From: Candidatus Thiodictyon syntrophicum | GTDB lineage: Bacteria; Pseudomonadota; Gammaproteobacteria; Chromatiales; Chromatiaceae | NCBI RefSeq assembly: GCF_002813775.1 | Contig: NZ_CP020371.1 | Location: forward strand, 1 to 64,000 | Direction: 5' to 3' | Length of the DNA stretch: 64,000 bases | Part shown: positions 36,741-45,875 of the stretch, piece by piece | Layout: each line of letters opens with the position of its first letter | How positions within the stretch are numbered: the stretch's first letter is position 1 | Notes under the pieces: generated by a model | Told to the model about the DNA's origin: nothing | The model's database searches: none | Seen by the model: only the letters and a program-made list of their open reading frames with translations | Position numbers and translations under genes: made by a program

Positions 36741-38047
36741 TGCGCGATCTCGCTACCAACACCGAGCAACTCCTCAAGCCCACCGCGACCATCCATGTGG
36801 GCAACAGGCTCTCGTTGATCGAACGGAAAGTATTCAACGCGATCATCTGGCATTCGCAGAAAAACCGCTTTACGAGAAACTCGAACAGTATGTCGGTGGG
36901 ACTCTTGATGTCGCTCATCGGCCTCGAGCGAAGTAAGAATATGGATGTCATTAAGGACGCGTTAGAGAAGCTGACCACCAACCCGATCATCTGGAATACG
37001 CTCAAGAAGGATCGCACGACTGACTGGGGTATCTGCACCTTTCTTGCCGGGGCCGAGCTGTCCGGGGGTCAACTGCGCTATGTTCTTAATCCACTTCTAG
37101 TCGAGAAGGTCAAGAATCCGACATTGTTCGCAAAGATCCAGCTTTTGGTGCAAACACAATTCTCGAGCAAGTACTCGCTTGCGCTGTATGAATTTCTACT
37201 GGACGAGGTGTGCCGCGCCGGAAGCCCCAAGACGCACAGGGTGCAGGTACCGCTCGACACCGTGCGGTATGTGCTTCAGTTCGACGGGATCTACAAGCAC
37301 CTCAATAACGACGTTCTCAAACCCTGTGTGCTCGAAATCAATAAGAACTCTGATATATCGGTAGGCTATCAGGGAATAAAAAAAGGTCGCGCGGTTGCGG
37401 ATCTGTTGTTTATGGTGGAGCGGACGGCGATGCAGATGCCGCTTGCCGGTCTGATGGTGTTGGAGGGGGCGGCGGAAAGTACGATCGAGGACCCGCGTCC
37501 GCCGGATCTTCTCGTGGCGACGCTGGTCGAAAAGGGCGTGGCCGAAAGCAAGGCGCGAATGCTTGTGGAAACCTATGATGAAGAGCGGATACGCGAGAAT
37601 TGCGCACACGTCGAACGGGAGCACGAGGCGGGCAAGGTCAAGAACCTTTGCGCCTATCTAATCCGGGCGATCGAGGAGGATTACCGTCCCAAGAAACCTC
37701 AAAATGAGGCGGCGCAGGCTTGCGGCCGCGAACGACGGCAGCAGGCACCCGATGAGCTGGCCAGCGAGTGGAACCGGTACCGGGAGCGGCGGGTGCGTGA
37801 GCGTTTCCTTGAATTAGAACCGCAAGATCAGGAAGCACATCGCACCGCGTTCGTCGAGCGACTAGGGGACCTCAATCCCCTCATCCACAAATATTACAAA
37901 AAAGAAGGGTTCAAGAGCCGTATGGTAGAAGCACAGTTCTTTGTCGACTTGCGCGAACAACTCCTTGCGAGCCCAGAGGAACTCAGTTGCGATGCCTACC
38001 AGGAGTGGCGGCGCAGCAGCGAGGTACGTTCGCGGGAGCGTTTATAA
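36740..38047 (+). CDS. Rep_3 family (RepB-like) plasmid initiator
   Basis: A 435-residue initiator. Two winged-helix domains occupy about residues 15-240: NRLSLIERKVFNAIIWHSQ, LLMSLIGLERSKNMDVIK, FSSKYSLALYEFLLDEVC and the repeat-reading helix region VPLDTVRYVLQFDGIYKHLN. The remainder (about 250-435) is a charged, helical C-terminal extension as in other large gamma-proteobacterial plasmid initiators. I start at ATG 36740, where the family domain begins. The iterons just upstream support function. It is unrelated to the TrfA at 1-906. Confidence 0.88.
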   Translation: MRDLATNTEQLLKPTATIHVGNRLSLIERKVFNAIIWHSQKNRFTRNSNSMSVGLLMSLIGLERSKNMDVIKDALEKLTTNPIIWNTLKKDRTTDWGICTFLAGAELSGGQLRYVLNPLLVEKVKNPTLFAKIQLLVQTQFSSKYSLALYEFLLDEVCRAGSPKTHRVQVPLDTVRYVLQFDGIYKHLNNDVLKPCVLEINKNSDISVGYQGIKKGRAVADLLFMVERTAMQMPLAGLMVLEGAAESTIEDPRPPDLLVATLVEKGVAESKARMLVETYDEERIRENCAHVEREHEAGKVKNLCAYLIRAIEEDYRPKKPQNEAAQACGRERRQQAPDELASEWNRYRERRVRERFLELEPQDQEAHRTAFVERLGDLNPLIHKYYKKEGFKSRMVEAQFFVDLREQLLASPEELSCDAYQEWRRSSEVRSRERL

Positions 38048-38276
38048 CCGATGATGGGAACTCGACTTTGGTCATTTTTGCAGTTGGGCGACGGCCCCGC
38101 GCGTGACGCCACGGCGGTGCCGAAGCCTGTGCTGAGCAGGGGGTTGCGGCGGCCGATCGTCGCGGCCAGCCGGTACCCGCCAGTGGCCGTGGCGCGCGAG
38201 GACAGGCAGGGGAAGGCAGGCGGACCATCAATAGTGTCTGTTCCGAAGTCGACCAAGACACCGGACGTACCCACGG
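38048..38276. other. Debris between rep and transposase remnant
   Basis: No intact gene. The frame leading into the transposase remnant appears interrupted here; the minus-strand open frames show no domain. Confidence 0.4.
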
Positions 38277-38591
38277 ATGCCCCACCTGGGGGTCGAGACC
38301 CAACGCCAGTGGGCCGCCAAGGCCATCGCCCGCACCACGCCGGCGTTGCTGGCGCTGTTTTCCATCGTCTGCTTGATGGTGCATCGGCTGCGTGAGCACT
38401 GGGCGTCCTTGCCGCGCTCGACCGCTTGGTACCTCAAGCCGCAGGCCACCTCTTCCGATTGCCTGGCGCTGGTGCGCCGCACCATCTGGGCCGAGGGCAA
38501 TGACGTCAACTCGCTTGCGGATCAGGATCAGGTGGTAATTTCCCGCCCCGCTTGGGAGGGCGTGCTCGCGCAACTGGCCGCGACCGCCTGA
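38277..38591 (+). pseudogene. C-terminal remnant of an IS4/IS701-like transposase
   Basis: A 104-codon stretch starting PHLGVETQRQWAAKAIARTT and continuing LLALFSIVCLMVHRL, AWYLKPQATSSDCLALVRR. This resembles the end of DDE transposases after the last catalytic Glu. No N-terminal part or terminal repeats seen. Confidence 0.6.
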
Positions 38592-38702
38592 GCGGCGTCG
38601 CGCGGCGTGAACGTGCCTGGCAAGAAGCCTTGCATCTGCTACCATTGATGCCACTGATCGCGGCGGCCCCGGTCGCGATTCCTCACCGCCGAGACCGTGC
38701 CG

Positions 38703-39359
38703 ATGGCCGACAACCGCCCCGAGGAGACCATGCGCCGACTGGTGATGGCGCTGCTCGACGGTGATCAGGCCGAGGCGGTCGGCGCGGCGCTGGCGTTGCG
38801 CGCGGCGGGTATCGACAACGGCCGCATCATCGCGGATGGCATCGAGGCTGCCATGGGGCACCTGAACGCGAAGTGTACGCTGCAGCAGTTCAATCTGCTC
38901 GAGATCATGCTGTGCGGGCGCGCCGTGACCGCGGTGATGAAGGCGCTGTTCCCGGCGGAGGCGCCGTTGGTGCCGACGCAGGGCACCGTCGTGCTCGCCG
39001 CGCTGGAAGGGGACGTCCATGACCTCGGCAAGAACATCGTCCGGATGATCCTGACCGTCGAGGGCTACCGCGTCGTGGACTGCGGCAAGGACTGCCTGCT
39101 GGACCACGTCATCGAGACAGTCGGTCGGGAGGACGCGATCATGGTCGGCATCAGCGGCCTGATCTCCACCGTGGTCCCGCAGGTGCGCCGGGTGCGGGGC
39201 ATGCTCGATACCGCGGGGCTCTCCGCGGTGCAAGTGATGACCGGCGGCGCGGCGCTGAAGCAGGTCTCCGCGGCCAGCCTGAACGTCGATTTCGTCGCCC
39301 AGACCGCCTTCGACGGCCTGCATTATCTGCGGGCGGCCGCACCCGGCGTCGGTCGCTGA
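38703..39359 (+). CDS. Corrinoid (B12-binding) methyltransferase protein
   Basis: A 218-residue MtaC/MtbC-type protein. The N-terminal four-helix cap (about 5-88) precedes the cobalamin domain with DVHDLGKN (Asp104-x-His106-x-x-Gly109), the lower-ligand His motif, and GISGLIS and VMTGGAAL for the nucleotide tail. It carries the methyl group between a substrate-specific methylase and an acceptor. Three bases before the next gene. An ATG two codons upstream is also possible. Confidence 0.92.
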   Translation: MADNRPEETMRRLVMALLDGDQAEAVGAALALRAAGIDNGRIIADGIEAAMGHLNAKCTLQQFNLLEIMLCGRAVTAVMKALFPAEAPLVPTQGTVVLAALEGDVHDLGKNIVRMILTVEGYRVVDCGKDCLLDHVIETVGREDAIMVGISGLISTVVPQVRRVRGMLDTAGLSAVQVMTGGAALKQVSAASLNVDFVAQTAFDGLHYLRAAAPGVGR

Positions 39360-39362
39360 GGG

Positions 39363-40388
39363 ATGCAGGCCATGAACAGCCTCGAGCGCATCGCTGCCGC
39401 CGCCGCGTTCGGCACCCCGGACCGGGTCCCGGTGGTGGCCCAGGTGTTTGGTCACGCCGGGGTGCTCGCGGGGGTGGCCGTCGGCGACTACGTGCGCGAC
39501 GGGGCGCTGCTCGCCCGCTGCCAACTGGCGGCGCTCGCCCACTACGGCTACGATGCGGTATTCGCGCTGATGGACGTGACCGTCGAGGCCGAGGCGCTGG
39601 GCGCGCGCCTGCGCTGGCCGGCGGAGCGCTATCCCAGCATCGAGACCTACCCGCTCAGGCCCGACCGACTCGATTTCGCGCGGCTCGCGACGCCGGACCC
39701 CGCGCACGCGGGGCGTATGCCGGAGCTGTTGCAGGCGGCACGCCTGCTGCGCGACGCGGTCGGCGACGAGGTGCTGGTCGTCGGCTGCGTGCTCGGGCCG
39801 ATGACCCTGGCATCGCAGTTGCTTGGGTTCGAGGCGGCCATTTATCTCGCGATCGACGAACCGGAGCAGTTCGGCCGGCTGCTCGACTTTGCGACCGAGG
39901 TCGCGATGCGCTTCGGCGTCGCCCAAATCCAGGCCGGCGTCCACCTGCCGCTGGTATTCGACCCGTCCGCGTCACCGGAACTGCTGCCACCGCAGTTCTA
40001 CCGCGAGTTCCTGCTGCCGCGCCTGGCCCGCCTCTTCGGTGCCTTCAAGGCCGCGGGCGCGCCGCTCAATTGGTTGCACACGGCGGGCGCGGCGGAGTCG
40101 ATCCTGCCCTTTTATCCGTTGGTGGGCGTGGATATCGCCAATATCGACTACGCGGTTGACCCCGAGCGCGCGCTGCGCGCGTTGCCGCACACCTGCCTGG
40201 ACGGCAACCTGAAGCCGCTCGCGTTCGTCTGCGACACCCCGGCCGACATCGCCGGCGCCTCGGCCCGGTTGTTGGACCTGTTCGCCGCGCGCGGCGGGTT
40301 CATCCTGTCGTCGGGGTGCGAGATCCCCCCCGAGGCCCGACCCGAGAACATCACGGCGATGGTCATGGCCGCGCGCCGCGTGGGCTGA
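39363..40388 (+). CDS. UroD-family corrinoid methyltransferase (MtaA/MtbA-like)
   Basis: A 341-residue TIM-barrel of the uroporphyrinogen decarboxylase superfamily that in methyl-transfer systems moves methyl groups to or from corrinoid proteins. Visible: TPDRVPVVAQVFGHAG, VGCVLGPMTLASQLLG, DPSASPELLPPQFYREFLLP. The zinc site in MtaA-type enzymes is HxCG plus a later Cys; here it is His239-Thr-Ala241 and Cys319 (LSSGCEIPPEA), so one Cys ligand is replaced by Ala. Operon partners are the corrinoid protein and RACo-like activator. Substrate unknown; no MtaB-type enzyme is next to it. Confidence 0.85.
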   Translation: MQAMNSLERIAAAAAFGTPDRVPVVAQVFGHAGVLAGVAVGDYVRDGALLARCQLAALAHYGYDAVFALMDVTVEAEALGARLRWPAERYPSIETYPLRPDRLDFARLATPDPAHAGRMPELLQAARLLRDAVGDEVLVVGCVLGPMTLASQLLGFEAAIYLAIDEPEQFGRLLDFATEVAMRFGVAQIQAGVHLPLVFDPSASPELLPPQFYREFLLPRLARLFGAFKAAGAPLNWLHTAGAAESILPFYPLVGVDIANIDYAVDPERALRALPHTCLDGNLKPLAFVCDTPADIAGASARLLDLFAARGGFILSSGCEIPPEARPENITAMVMAARRVG

Positions 40389-40392
40389 CACG

Positions 40393-42036
40393 ATGGCGAC
40401 CCTGGCCGTCCACACGAAGGGCGAGGTGCAGCGCTTCGCCTTTTCACCAGGCCCGGCGCTGTTCCGGCTGCTCGTCGCGGCCGAGGTCCCGATCCGCTGC
40501 GGTTGCAACGGCCTCGGCGGCTGTGGGCTCTGCCTGGTGCGGGTCATCGCCGGGAGCGCCGACGCGCCGGCACCACTCGAGGCACTGCATCTGGACGACG
40601 CGCAGCTTGCCGCGGGGGTGCGGCTCGCGTGCCAGGTCGTCCCGCGTGGCAATCTCGAGGTCGAGGTACTGGCCACCGCCGCACGCCCGGCCTGGCGCTG
40701 GCTGCGCCACGACGAGACCGCGCCACCGTGGGTTCCTTTGCCGGCGGCCCACCCGGCAGCGACCGATTCGGCGCGGACTCGTGCGGCTTCGGCCGGTCGG
40801 CTCGGGGTCGCCGTGGATCTGGGCACGACCACGCTCTCCCTGTCGCTGTTCGACCTGGCTACCGGCCACTGGCGCGCCGGTTGTCGCGGTCCGAACCCGC
40901 AAGCACTGTTCGGTCAGGACATCCTGACCCGGCTGATGGCCGCCATCGAGTCGTCGGCGCAGGCCGGGCAGATGTCCCAGGCGGTGGTCGAGGCGATCGG
41001 TCTGGCCATCAGCGGGCTGGCGATCCGCGCCCGCGCGCAGACCGCGGACATCGCCGCGGTGACGGTGGTCGCCAATCCGAGCATGCTGGCCCTGTTGACG
41101 GGGGATCGGATCGCGCGCCTGATCGATCCGCGCAGTTGGTCGCAGCCGCTCACCTGCCACCCGACGGACCTTGCGGCCTGGGCGCTGGCCTGGGGCATCG
41201 ACGCCGCGGCCCGGATCGACCTGGTGGCGCCGCTGGCCGGGCTCATCGGCTCCGATCTGTTGGCTGGGTTAATCGCGACCGGGCTGACCGACGCGGCCGA
41301 CCCGGGCCTGCTGATCGACTTCGGCACCAACTCCGAGCTTGCGCTGTGGGACGGTACGACCCTGTGGGCCACCTCGGCGGCTGGCGGCCCGGCGTTCGAG
41401 GGGAGTGGCCTGGGCTGCGGTCTGCCGGCCGAGCCCGGCGCCATCGACCGGCTGGTGTTCCGCGACGAACGCCCGGTCTGGCATGTCATCGGTGGCGGCC
41501 CGCCGCACGGCCTGTGCGGCACCGGCCTGGTGGACCTGATCGCCGGGCTGCGACGGGCGGGGCAGCTCACCGAACGCGGGCGTTTCGCCCCTGAGGTACC
41601 CGCGACCGTACCCCCGACGGGCTTTGCCCTGGCGGCCGGGGGGCATGGCGTGCGCTTGAGCGGTGCGGACGTGGACCTGTTTCAGGCGGCGAAGGCGGCC
41701 ATCGGGGCCGGTGTCGCGCTGCTGCTCGAACACGCCGGCCTCGAGGTCGCGTCGCTCGGGCGGGTCTGCGTCGGTGGCACCTTTGGGAGTGGTCTCGACA
41801 TCGCCAACGCCCAGGCGATCGGGCTGCTGCCGGCGATCCCGCCCGCGCGGGTCGAACTCTGCGGCAACACCGCGCTGGCCGGCGCCCGCGCGCTGCTGCT
41901 CGCGCCGGAACCCGGTGCGCGGCTGACGGCGATCCGGGCCCAGGCGCGCGTGATCAATCTGGCGCGCGAGCCGGACTTCGACGACCGGTTTCTGGACCAG
42001 CTCTATCTGCGCCCGCTGACGGGCCGGTCACGATGA
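40393..42036 (+). CDS. RACo-like reductive activator of corrinoid proteins (ASKHA, DUF4445)
   Basis: A 547-residue protein with an N-terminal 2Fe-2S ferredoxin domain (CGCNGLGGCGLC at 36-47 and Cys80) and a C-terminal ASKHA ATPase domain (VAVDLGTTTLSLSLFDL, LLIDFGTNSELAL, SAAGGPAFEGSGLGCG, GGTFGSGLDIANAQAIGLLP). Such proteins use ATP to re-reduce oxidised Co(II) corrinoid to Co(I). It follows its likely client genes directly. Confidence 0.92.
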   Translation: MATLAVHTKGEVQRFAFSPGPALFRLLVAAEVPIRCGCNGLGGCGLCLVRVIAGSADAPAPLEALHLDDAQLAAGVRLACQVVPRGNLEVEVLATAARPAWRWLRHDETAPPWVPLPAAHPAATDSARTRAASAGRLGVAVDLGTTTLSLSLFDLATGHWRAGCRGPNPQALFGQDILTRLMAAIESSAQAGQMSQAVVEAIGLAISGLAIRARAQTADIAAVTVVANPSMLALLTGDRIARLIDPRSWSQPLTCHPTDLAAWALAWGIDAAARIDLVAPLAGLIGSDLLAGLIATGLTDAADPGLLIDFGTNSELALWDGTTLWATSAAGGPAFEGSGLGCGLPAEPGAIDRLVFRDERPVWHVIGGGPPHGLCGTGLVDLIAGLRRAGQLTERGRFAPEVPATVPPTGFALAAGGHGVRLSGADVDLFQAAKAAIGAGVALLLEHAGLEVASLGRVCVGGTFGSGLDIANAQAIGLLPAIPPARVELCGNTALAGARALLLAPEPGARLTAIRAQARVINLAREPDFDDRFLDQLYLRPLTGRSR

Positions 42037-43694
42037 GCGCGGCCCATCCGGCGCTGCGGGTGATCGAGGTCGCCCAGTATCTGACCGGGCTGACCGTGGC
42101 GCAGGACGTCTGGGGCGAGGCGAGCCGCGCCGTCATCAGCCTGCTGGATGCCGACTGGTGCGCCGTCGGGGCGCTGGACGACGCCGGCGCGATCTGGCTG
42201 CACGCCTGGGCCTTCACCGAGCCGGTCTTCGCCGCCGATTGGTCCGTGGTGCCGACGGCGGTCGGGCCCGACCCCCACCCGTCCGCCCAGCCGCCTCCCC
42301 AGCCGGGGCCGGCACTGCGCCACTGCATCGCCGAGACGCTCGACAGCGGCTTTCTCGGGTTCTATGTCCGCACCGACCCCGACCCCGGCACCGTCATGTG
42401 TCTGCCGATCACCCAGGAGTCGCGGGTCACCGCCGTGCTCGCGGTCGGGCATCGCGGCGGCGAACCGCCGTCGAACGAGTGCCTGAACGTCTATCTGGCG
42501 GTGGCCGGGATGGTCGGCACCGCCGCGACGCGGCTGGCCTCGGAGTGCGAGTTGCGCGAACACCGTCGCCACCTGGCCGCGCTGGTCGAGGAGCGCACCG
42601 CCGCGTTGCGTGCGACCAATCGCCAGTTGCAGCGCGAGGTCCGTGAGCGGAAAAGCAATCAGGCGATCCTTGCGGCACGCCTGCGGCTGATCGCACTGGC
42701 CCCGTCGCACGGGCTCACCGAACTGCTGCGCGCCACGCTGGACGAAGTTGAAGCGCTCACCGGCAGCACGATCGGCTTCTATCATTTCATCGATGCGGAC
42801 CAGCGGACGATCTCACTGCAAACCTGGTCCACCAACACCATCCAGAACATGTGCCAGGCCGTGGGTGAGGGCCAGCACTACCCGCTCGATCAGGCGGGGG
42901 TCTGGGTCGACTGCGTGCGCCAAGGCCGCCCGATCATTCACAACGACTACGCCAGTCTGCCGCAACGCCGGGGCCTGCCGCCCGGACACGTCACCATCGT
43001 CCGGCAACTCACCGCCCCCGTACTGCGCGACGGCCGCATCGTCGCCATCCTCGGCGTCGGCAACAAGCCGCGCAACTACACCGTCCGGGACCAGGGCGTC
43101 GTCGCTGCACTCGCGGACCTGGCCTGGGACACCGTCGAGCGCAAGCGCCTGCAGGATCTGCTGCAACACCAGGCGACGACCGATGAACTCACCGGCCTGC
43201 CGAACCGTCGTCTGTTCATGGAGCAGGCGGCGCAGGAGCTGGCGCGCTCACTGCGCTACGGATACGACTGCTCCATCGCGATGATCGACCTCGATCACTT
43301 CAAGGAGATCAACGACGTCGCCGGGCACGCGGCGGGCGACCAGGCCCTGGTCACCATGGCGCGGGCGTACCAGGCGAGCCTGCGCGAGACCGACCTGTTC
43401 GCACGCGTCGGCGGCGACGAGTTCGCGCTGCTGCTGCCTCAGACCGGCCCGGTGTCGGCCCGCGAGGTTGTCGAGCGGCTGCGCGCCGCGCTCGCGGCCG
43501 GCCCCGGTGAAGATCCGCAGGCTGCGCCGACGCTGACGATCAGCGTCGGTATCGCGTCGTTCCCCGGCGTACCGGGGGAACTGGACGCGCTGCTGCGCTG
43601 CGCGGACCAGGCGCTCTACTGCGCCAAAGCGGCCGGACGCAATTGCGTTTGCATCGCGCCACCGGCGTCGAACAGTTCGATGCGCGCCCCGTAG
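42033..43694 (+). CDS. GAF-GAF-GGDEF diguanylate cyclase sensor
   Basis: A 553-residue protein starting in an ATGA overlap with the activator gene. First GAF-like domain (about 10-165), a coiled coil, a second GAF (about 215-365, TGSTIGFYHFIDADQRTISL, then VRQLTAPVLRDGRIVAILGV), then a GGDEF domain with an intact active site (VGGDEFALL) and DELTGLPNRR. It makes c-di-GMP. Translational coupling to the corrinoid genes suggests it senses something tied to that metabolism. Its 3' end overlaps the convergent SGNH gene by about 79 bases. Confidence 0.9.
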   Translation: MSAAHPALRVIEVAQYLTGLTVAQDVWGEASRAVISLLDADWCAVGALDDAGAIWLHAWAFTEPVFAADWSVVPTAVGPDPHPSAQPPPQPGPALRHCIAETLDSGFLGFYVRTDPDPGTVMCLPITQESRVTAVLAVGHRGGEPPSNECLNVYLAVAGMVGTAATRLASECELREHRRHLAALVEERTAALRATNRQLQREVRERKSNQAILAARLRLIALAPSHGLTELLRATLDEVEALTGSTIGFYHFIDADQRTISLQTWSTNTIQNMCQAVGEGQHYPLDQAGVWVDCVRQGRPIIHNDYASLPQRRGLPPGHVTIVRQLTAPVLRDGRIVAILGVGNKPRNYTVRDQGVVAALADLAWDTVERKRLQDLLQHQATTDELTGLPNRRLFMEQAAQELARSLRYGYDCSIAMIDLDHFKEINDVAGHAAGDQALVTMARAYQASLRETDLFARVGGDEFALLLPQTGPVSAREVVERLRAALAAGPGEDPQAAPTLTISVGIASFPGVPGELDALLRCADQALYCAKAAGRNCVCIAPPASNSSMRAP

Positions 43695-44329
43695 GTCGCG
43701 TCGAGCAGCGGGATCAATGTCCGGAGCTCGGCATTCAGCGCCTGGCCGCGTTGGTCGTTCGCGTTGTCGAGCAGGTCCCGCGGGGTCCTGGTCCCGACCA
43801 GGATACGCTGCGCCCCGCCGGCATCGAGCCGCTGCATCGCGGTCGTGAGATTGGCCTTCACCCCGTCGATGCGCTCCTGCAACGTCAGATTGATGCCGGA
43901 CCACTCGAACAGATCATTCGATCCGGCCCAATAGACGAACAAGGCGTTCGGGTCGGCGGTACCGCCGGCGAGGCTGGCCTCCCAGGTGTCGAGCTGCCTC
44001 AAGACGCCGGTATTCGCGAGGTCGGGCGGGGTGGTACCGACGATGCGAAAGTTGTTGTCGGTGCCGCTCCAGGCGCCGGCAACACCGTAGTTGGTCAGCG
44101 GCACGCCGAGGTCGGTGGCGACGTATTCCATGGTCAACGGGCCATTGGAGAAACGGCCGTTGACATTGGGTGCCGGGACGGTCGCCGGGTTGATCGTGAA
44201 GGCGCTACCGATATCGACGTTGGAGTCACCGAACGCCACGATCCGGGTGATCGGTGCGGCGCTGGTGGCGGCGGCGGCGCTGCCCAGCAGCAGGGCGGCG
44301 GCCATCAAGACCATGGGCTTTCTTGGCAT
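43616..44329 (-). pseudogene. SGNH/GDSL-family secreted esterase, 3'-truncated
   Basis: A 237-residue frame from ATG 44329 with a signal peptide (MVLMAAALLLGSAAAATSA). Block I is FGDSNVD, then NYGVAGAWSG and block III WAGSNDLF. The final catalytic block (DxxH) near the C-terminus is missing; the frame ends in RPAALAQ inside the convergent GGDEF gene. Family members are about 300 residues. So a rearrangement at about 43690 removed the last 60 or so codons, leaving an enzyme without its catalytic His. Confidence 0.7.
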
Positions 44330-44675
44330 GGGGTGACCTTCGTCTGTTTGGGGGACCGAAAGAAGACGGCGGCGCGGTGGCCTGGCCCCCGCGCGACCGA
44401 GTGCTCGCGCAGCCCAGGAGGCCCAGTTGCAATGCGCTTTGTCAATCGCCAGCATTATCAACCTGGGACTGCACCCGTCAAGCGCCCGTCTTCGCCGGGC
44501 GGGGACGGGCTGCGGAGGCTACTGAACGAACTCGCCAGCGGCCGCGGTCGTCATCCCGCTCGTGCGCCGCGTCGCTCGGGACAACAAAGACTTATGCCTT
44601 GATCGGCAACGGCAGTTATTCCTGTGGTATCGCGGCGAAACCAAGACCCTGCGTCTGCTCCCTGGATAATCCGGC
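44330..44675. other. Intergenic region, nothing firm
   Basis: About 345 bp between the SGNH start and the CbbR stop. The stretch 44580-44680 is open on the plus strand (TYALIGNGSYSCGI), but no family could be named. It holds the promoter of the SGNH gene. Confidence 0.35.
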
Positions 44676-45584
44676 CTACTGCCCTCTTGCGAAGATCTGC
44701 ACATGCCCGCGCAAGAACTCCAGGAAGGTGGCGGCCACCACCGAGCGCTGTTTGCCCTTGGGCCGCACCACGTACCAGGCGCGTACGATGGGAAAGCCCT
44801 CCACGTCCAGTTCGGCCAGCCCGCTCTGGCTGGGACCGAGGTCGAGCGTGCTGCGCGAGAGCATGGCCAGACCCAGACCGCCCGCCACGGCCTGCTTGAT
44901 GGCCTCGTTGCTGCCCAGCTCCATCTTGATCCGTAGCGGCGTGCCGCGCTCCTGGAACACCCGTTCCATGGTCATGCGCGTGCCCGAGCCTTGCTCGCGC
45001 ACCAGGAAGCGCTCGGCCGCCAGCTCGGCGAACGGGATCCTCTGGCGCCCCGCCAGCGGATGGGCGATCGGTGCCAGCACGATCAGCGGGTTGTCCATGA
45101 ACGACTCGCTTTCGGTATCCAGACCCTCCGGCGGCACGCCCATGATGTAGAGGTCGTCCTGGTTGCGGGTCAGGCGGTCGAGCAGCCGGTCGCGGTTCAC
45201 CACCTCCAGGGCGATGTCGATGCCGGGGTACCGGGCGCAGAAGGGGCCCAGGATACGCGGCATGAAGTACTTGGTGGTGGTGACCGCGGCGATCCGCAGG
45301 CGCCCCTGCTTGAGGCCCTTGAGATTGTCGATGGTCTGCTCGAAGCGGCCCCAGGTGTCCAGCCAGTCGGCGCAGGTGGCGAAGAGCTCCTGGCCGGCCT
45401 CGGTGAGGAAGACCTTCTTGCCCAACTGCTCCAGCAGGGGCAGACCCACCTGCTCGTGCAGCAGACGGATTTGCTTCGACACCGTGGGCTGGGTGACGTG
45501 CATCTCCTCGGCCGCGCGGGAGAAGCTGCGCAACCGGGCAACGGCCTCGAAGGTCCGCAGTTGGCGCAGGGTGACATGCATCAT
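44676..45584 (-). CDS. cbbR: LysR-type regulator, CbbR/CmpR-like
   Basis: A 302-residue LysR regulator. The HTH (about 5-62) is TLRQLRTFEAVARLRSFSRA then MHVTQPTVSKQIRLLHEQ; the effector domain starts GRLRIAAVTTTKYFMPRIL, with KQAVAGGLGLAMLSR. These features match CbbR-like activators of carbon fixation and CO2-uptake genes. It is divergent from dabB-dabA with about 280 bp between them, the usual layout for a LysR regulator and its target. Confidence 0.88.
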   Translation of the reverse strand: MMHVTLRQLRTFEAVARLRSFSRAAEEMHVTQPTVSKQIRLLHEQVGLPLLEQLGKKVFLTEAGQELFATCADWLDTWGRFEQTIDNLKGLKQGRLRIAAVTTTKYFMPRILGPFCARYPGIDIALEVVNRDRLLDRLTRNQDDLYIMGVPPEGLDTESESFMDNPLIVLAPIAHPLAGRQRIPFAELAAERFLVREQGSGTRMTMERVFQERGTPLRIKMELGSNEAIKQAVAGGLGLAMLSRSTLDLGPSQSGLAELDVEGFPIVRAWYVVRPKGKQRSVVAATFLEFLRGHVQIFARGQ

Positions 45585-45740
45585 GGCCGGTCCCTCACTC
45601 GGAAAACGATAGCCTTAAGGTTATCGTTTCCATGATGACAATTCATTATTTTTTCTGGATCGGCCGCCCTAGACTCCTCTGCCATGGGCGGTGCAGATCC
45701 CTGCGGCCGCCACTGTTTTCAGCCACAGAGGAGCCCCAGG
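45585..45740. promoter_or_regulatory. Divergent cbbR / dab promoter region
   Basis: Contains a near-palindrome GATAGCCTTAAGGTTATC at about 45609-45626, a T-N11-A-type LysR operator candidate right beside the regulator start, and the AT-rich AATTCATTATTTTTTC at about 45640-45655. A good ribosome site (GAGGAGCCCCAGG) leads to the small ORF at 45741. Confidence 0.55.
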
Positions 45741-45875
45741 ATGAGCCAATCTCCCATCCCGCCACACCCGCGGGCGGCCGGGCCAGGCGGCGGCCGGCCG
45801 TCGTCTCCGTTGGTCTGCACCGACCGGTCCGCACGGGCGCTGCCGGCCGCCGGGGGAGGCCGCCATGTTGCCTGA
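45741..45875 (+). CDS. Possible 44-residue leader ORF before dabB
   Basis: ATG preceded by AGGAGCCCCAGG. The peptide starts [20 protein letters not shown] and has one Cys. Its stop lies 11 bases inside dabB, in another frame, so translation could feed dabB initiation. GC-rich composition makes a chance frame possible; no family is recognised. Confidence 0.35.
   Translation: MSQSPIPPHPRAAGPGGGRPSSPLVCTDRSARALPAAGGGRHVA

Noticed and set aside
37983-39944. A 653-codon minus-strand frame across the corrinoid genes
   Set aside because: Shadow of the corrinoid protein and methyltransferase genes; His/Arg-rich, without motifs.
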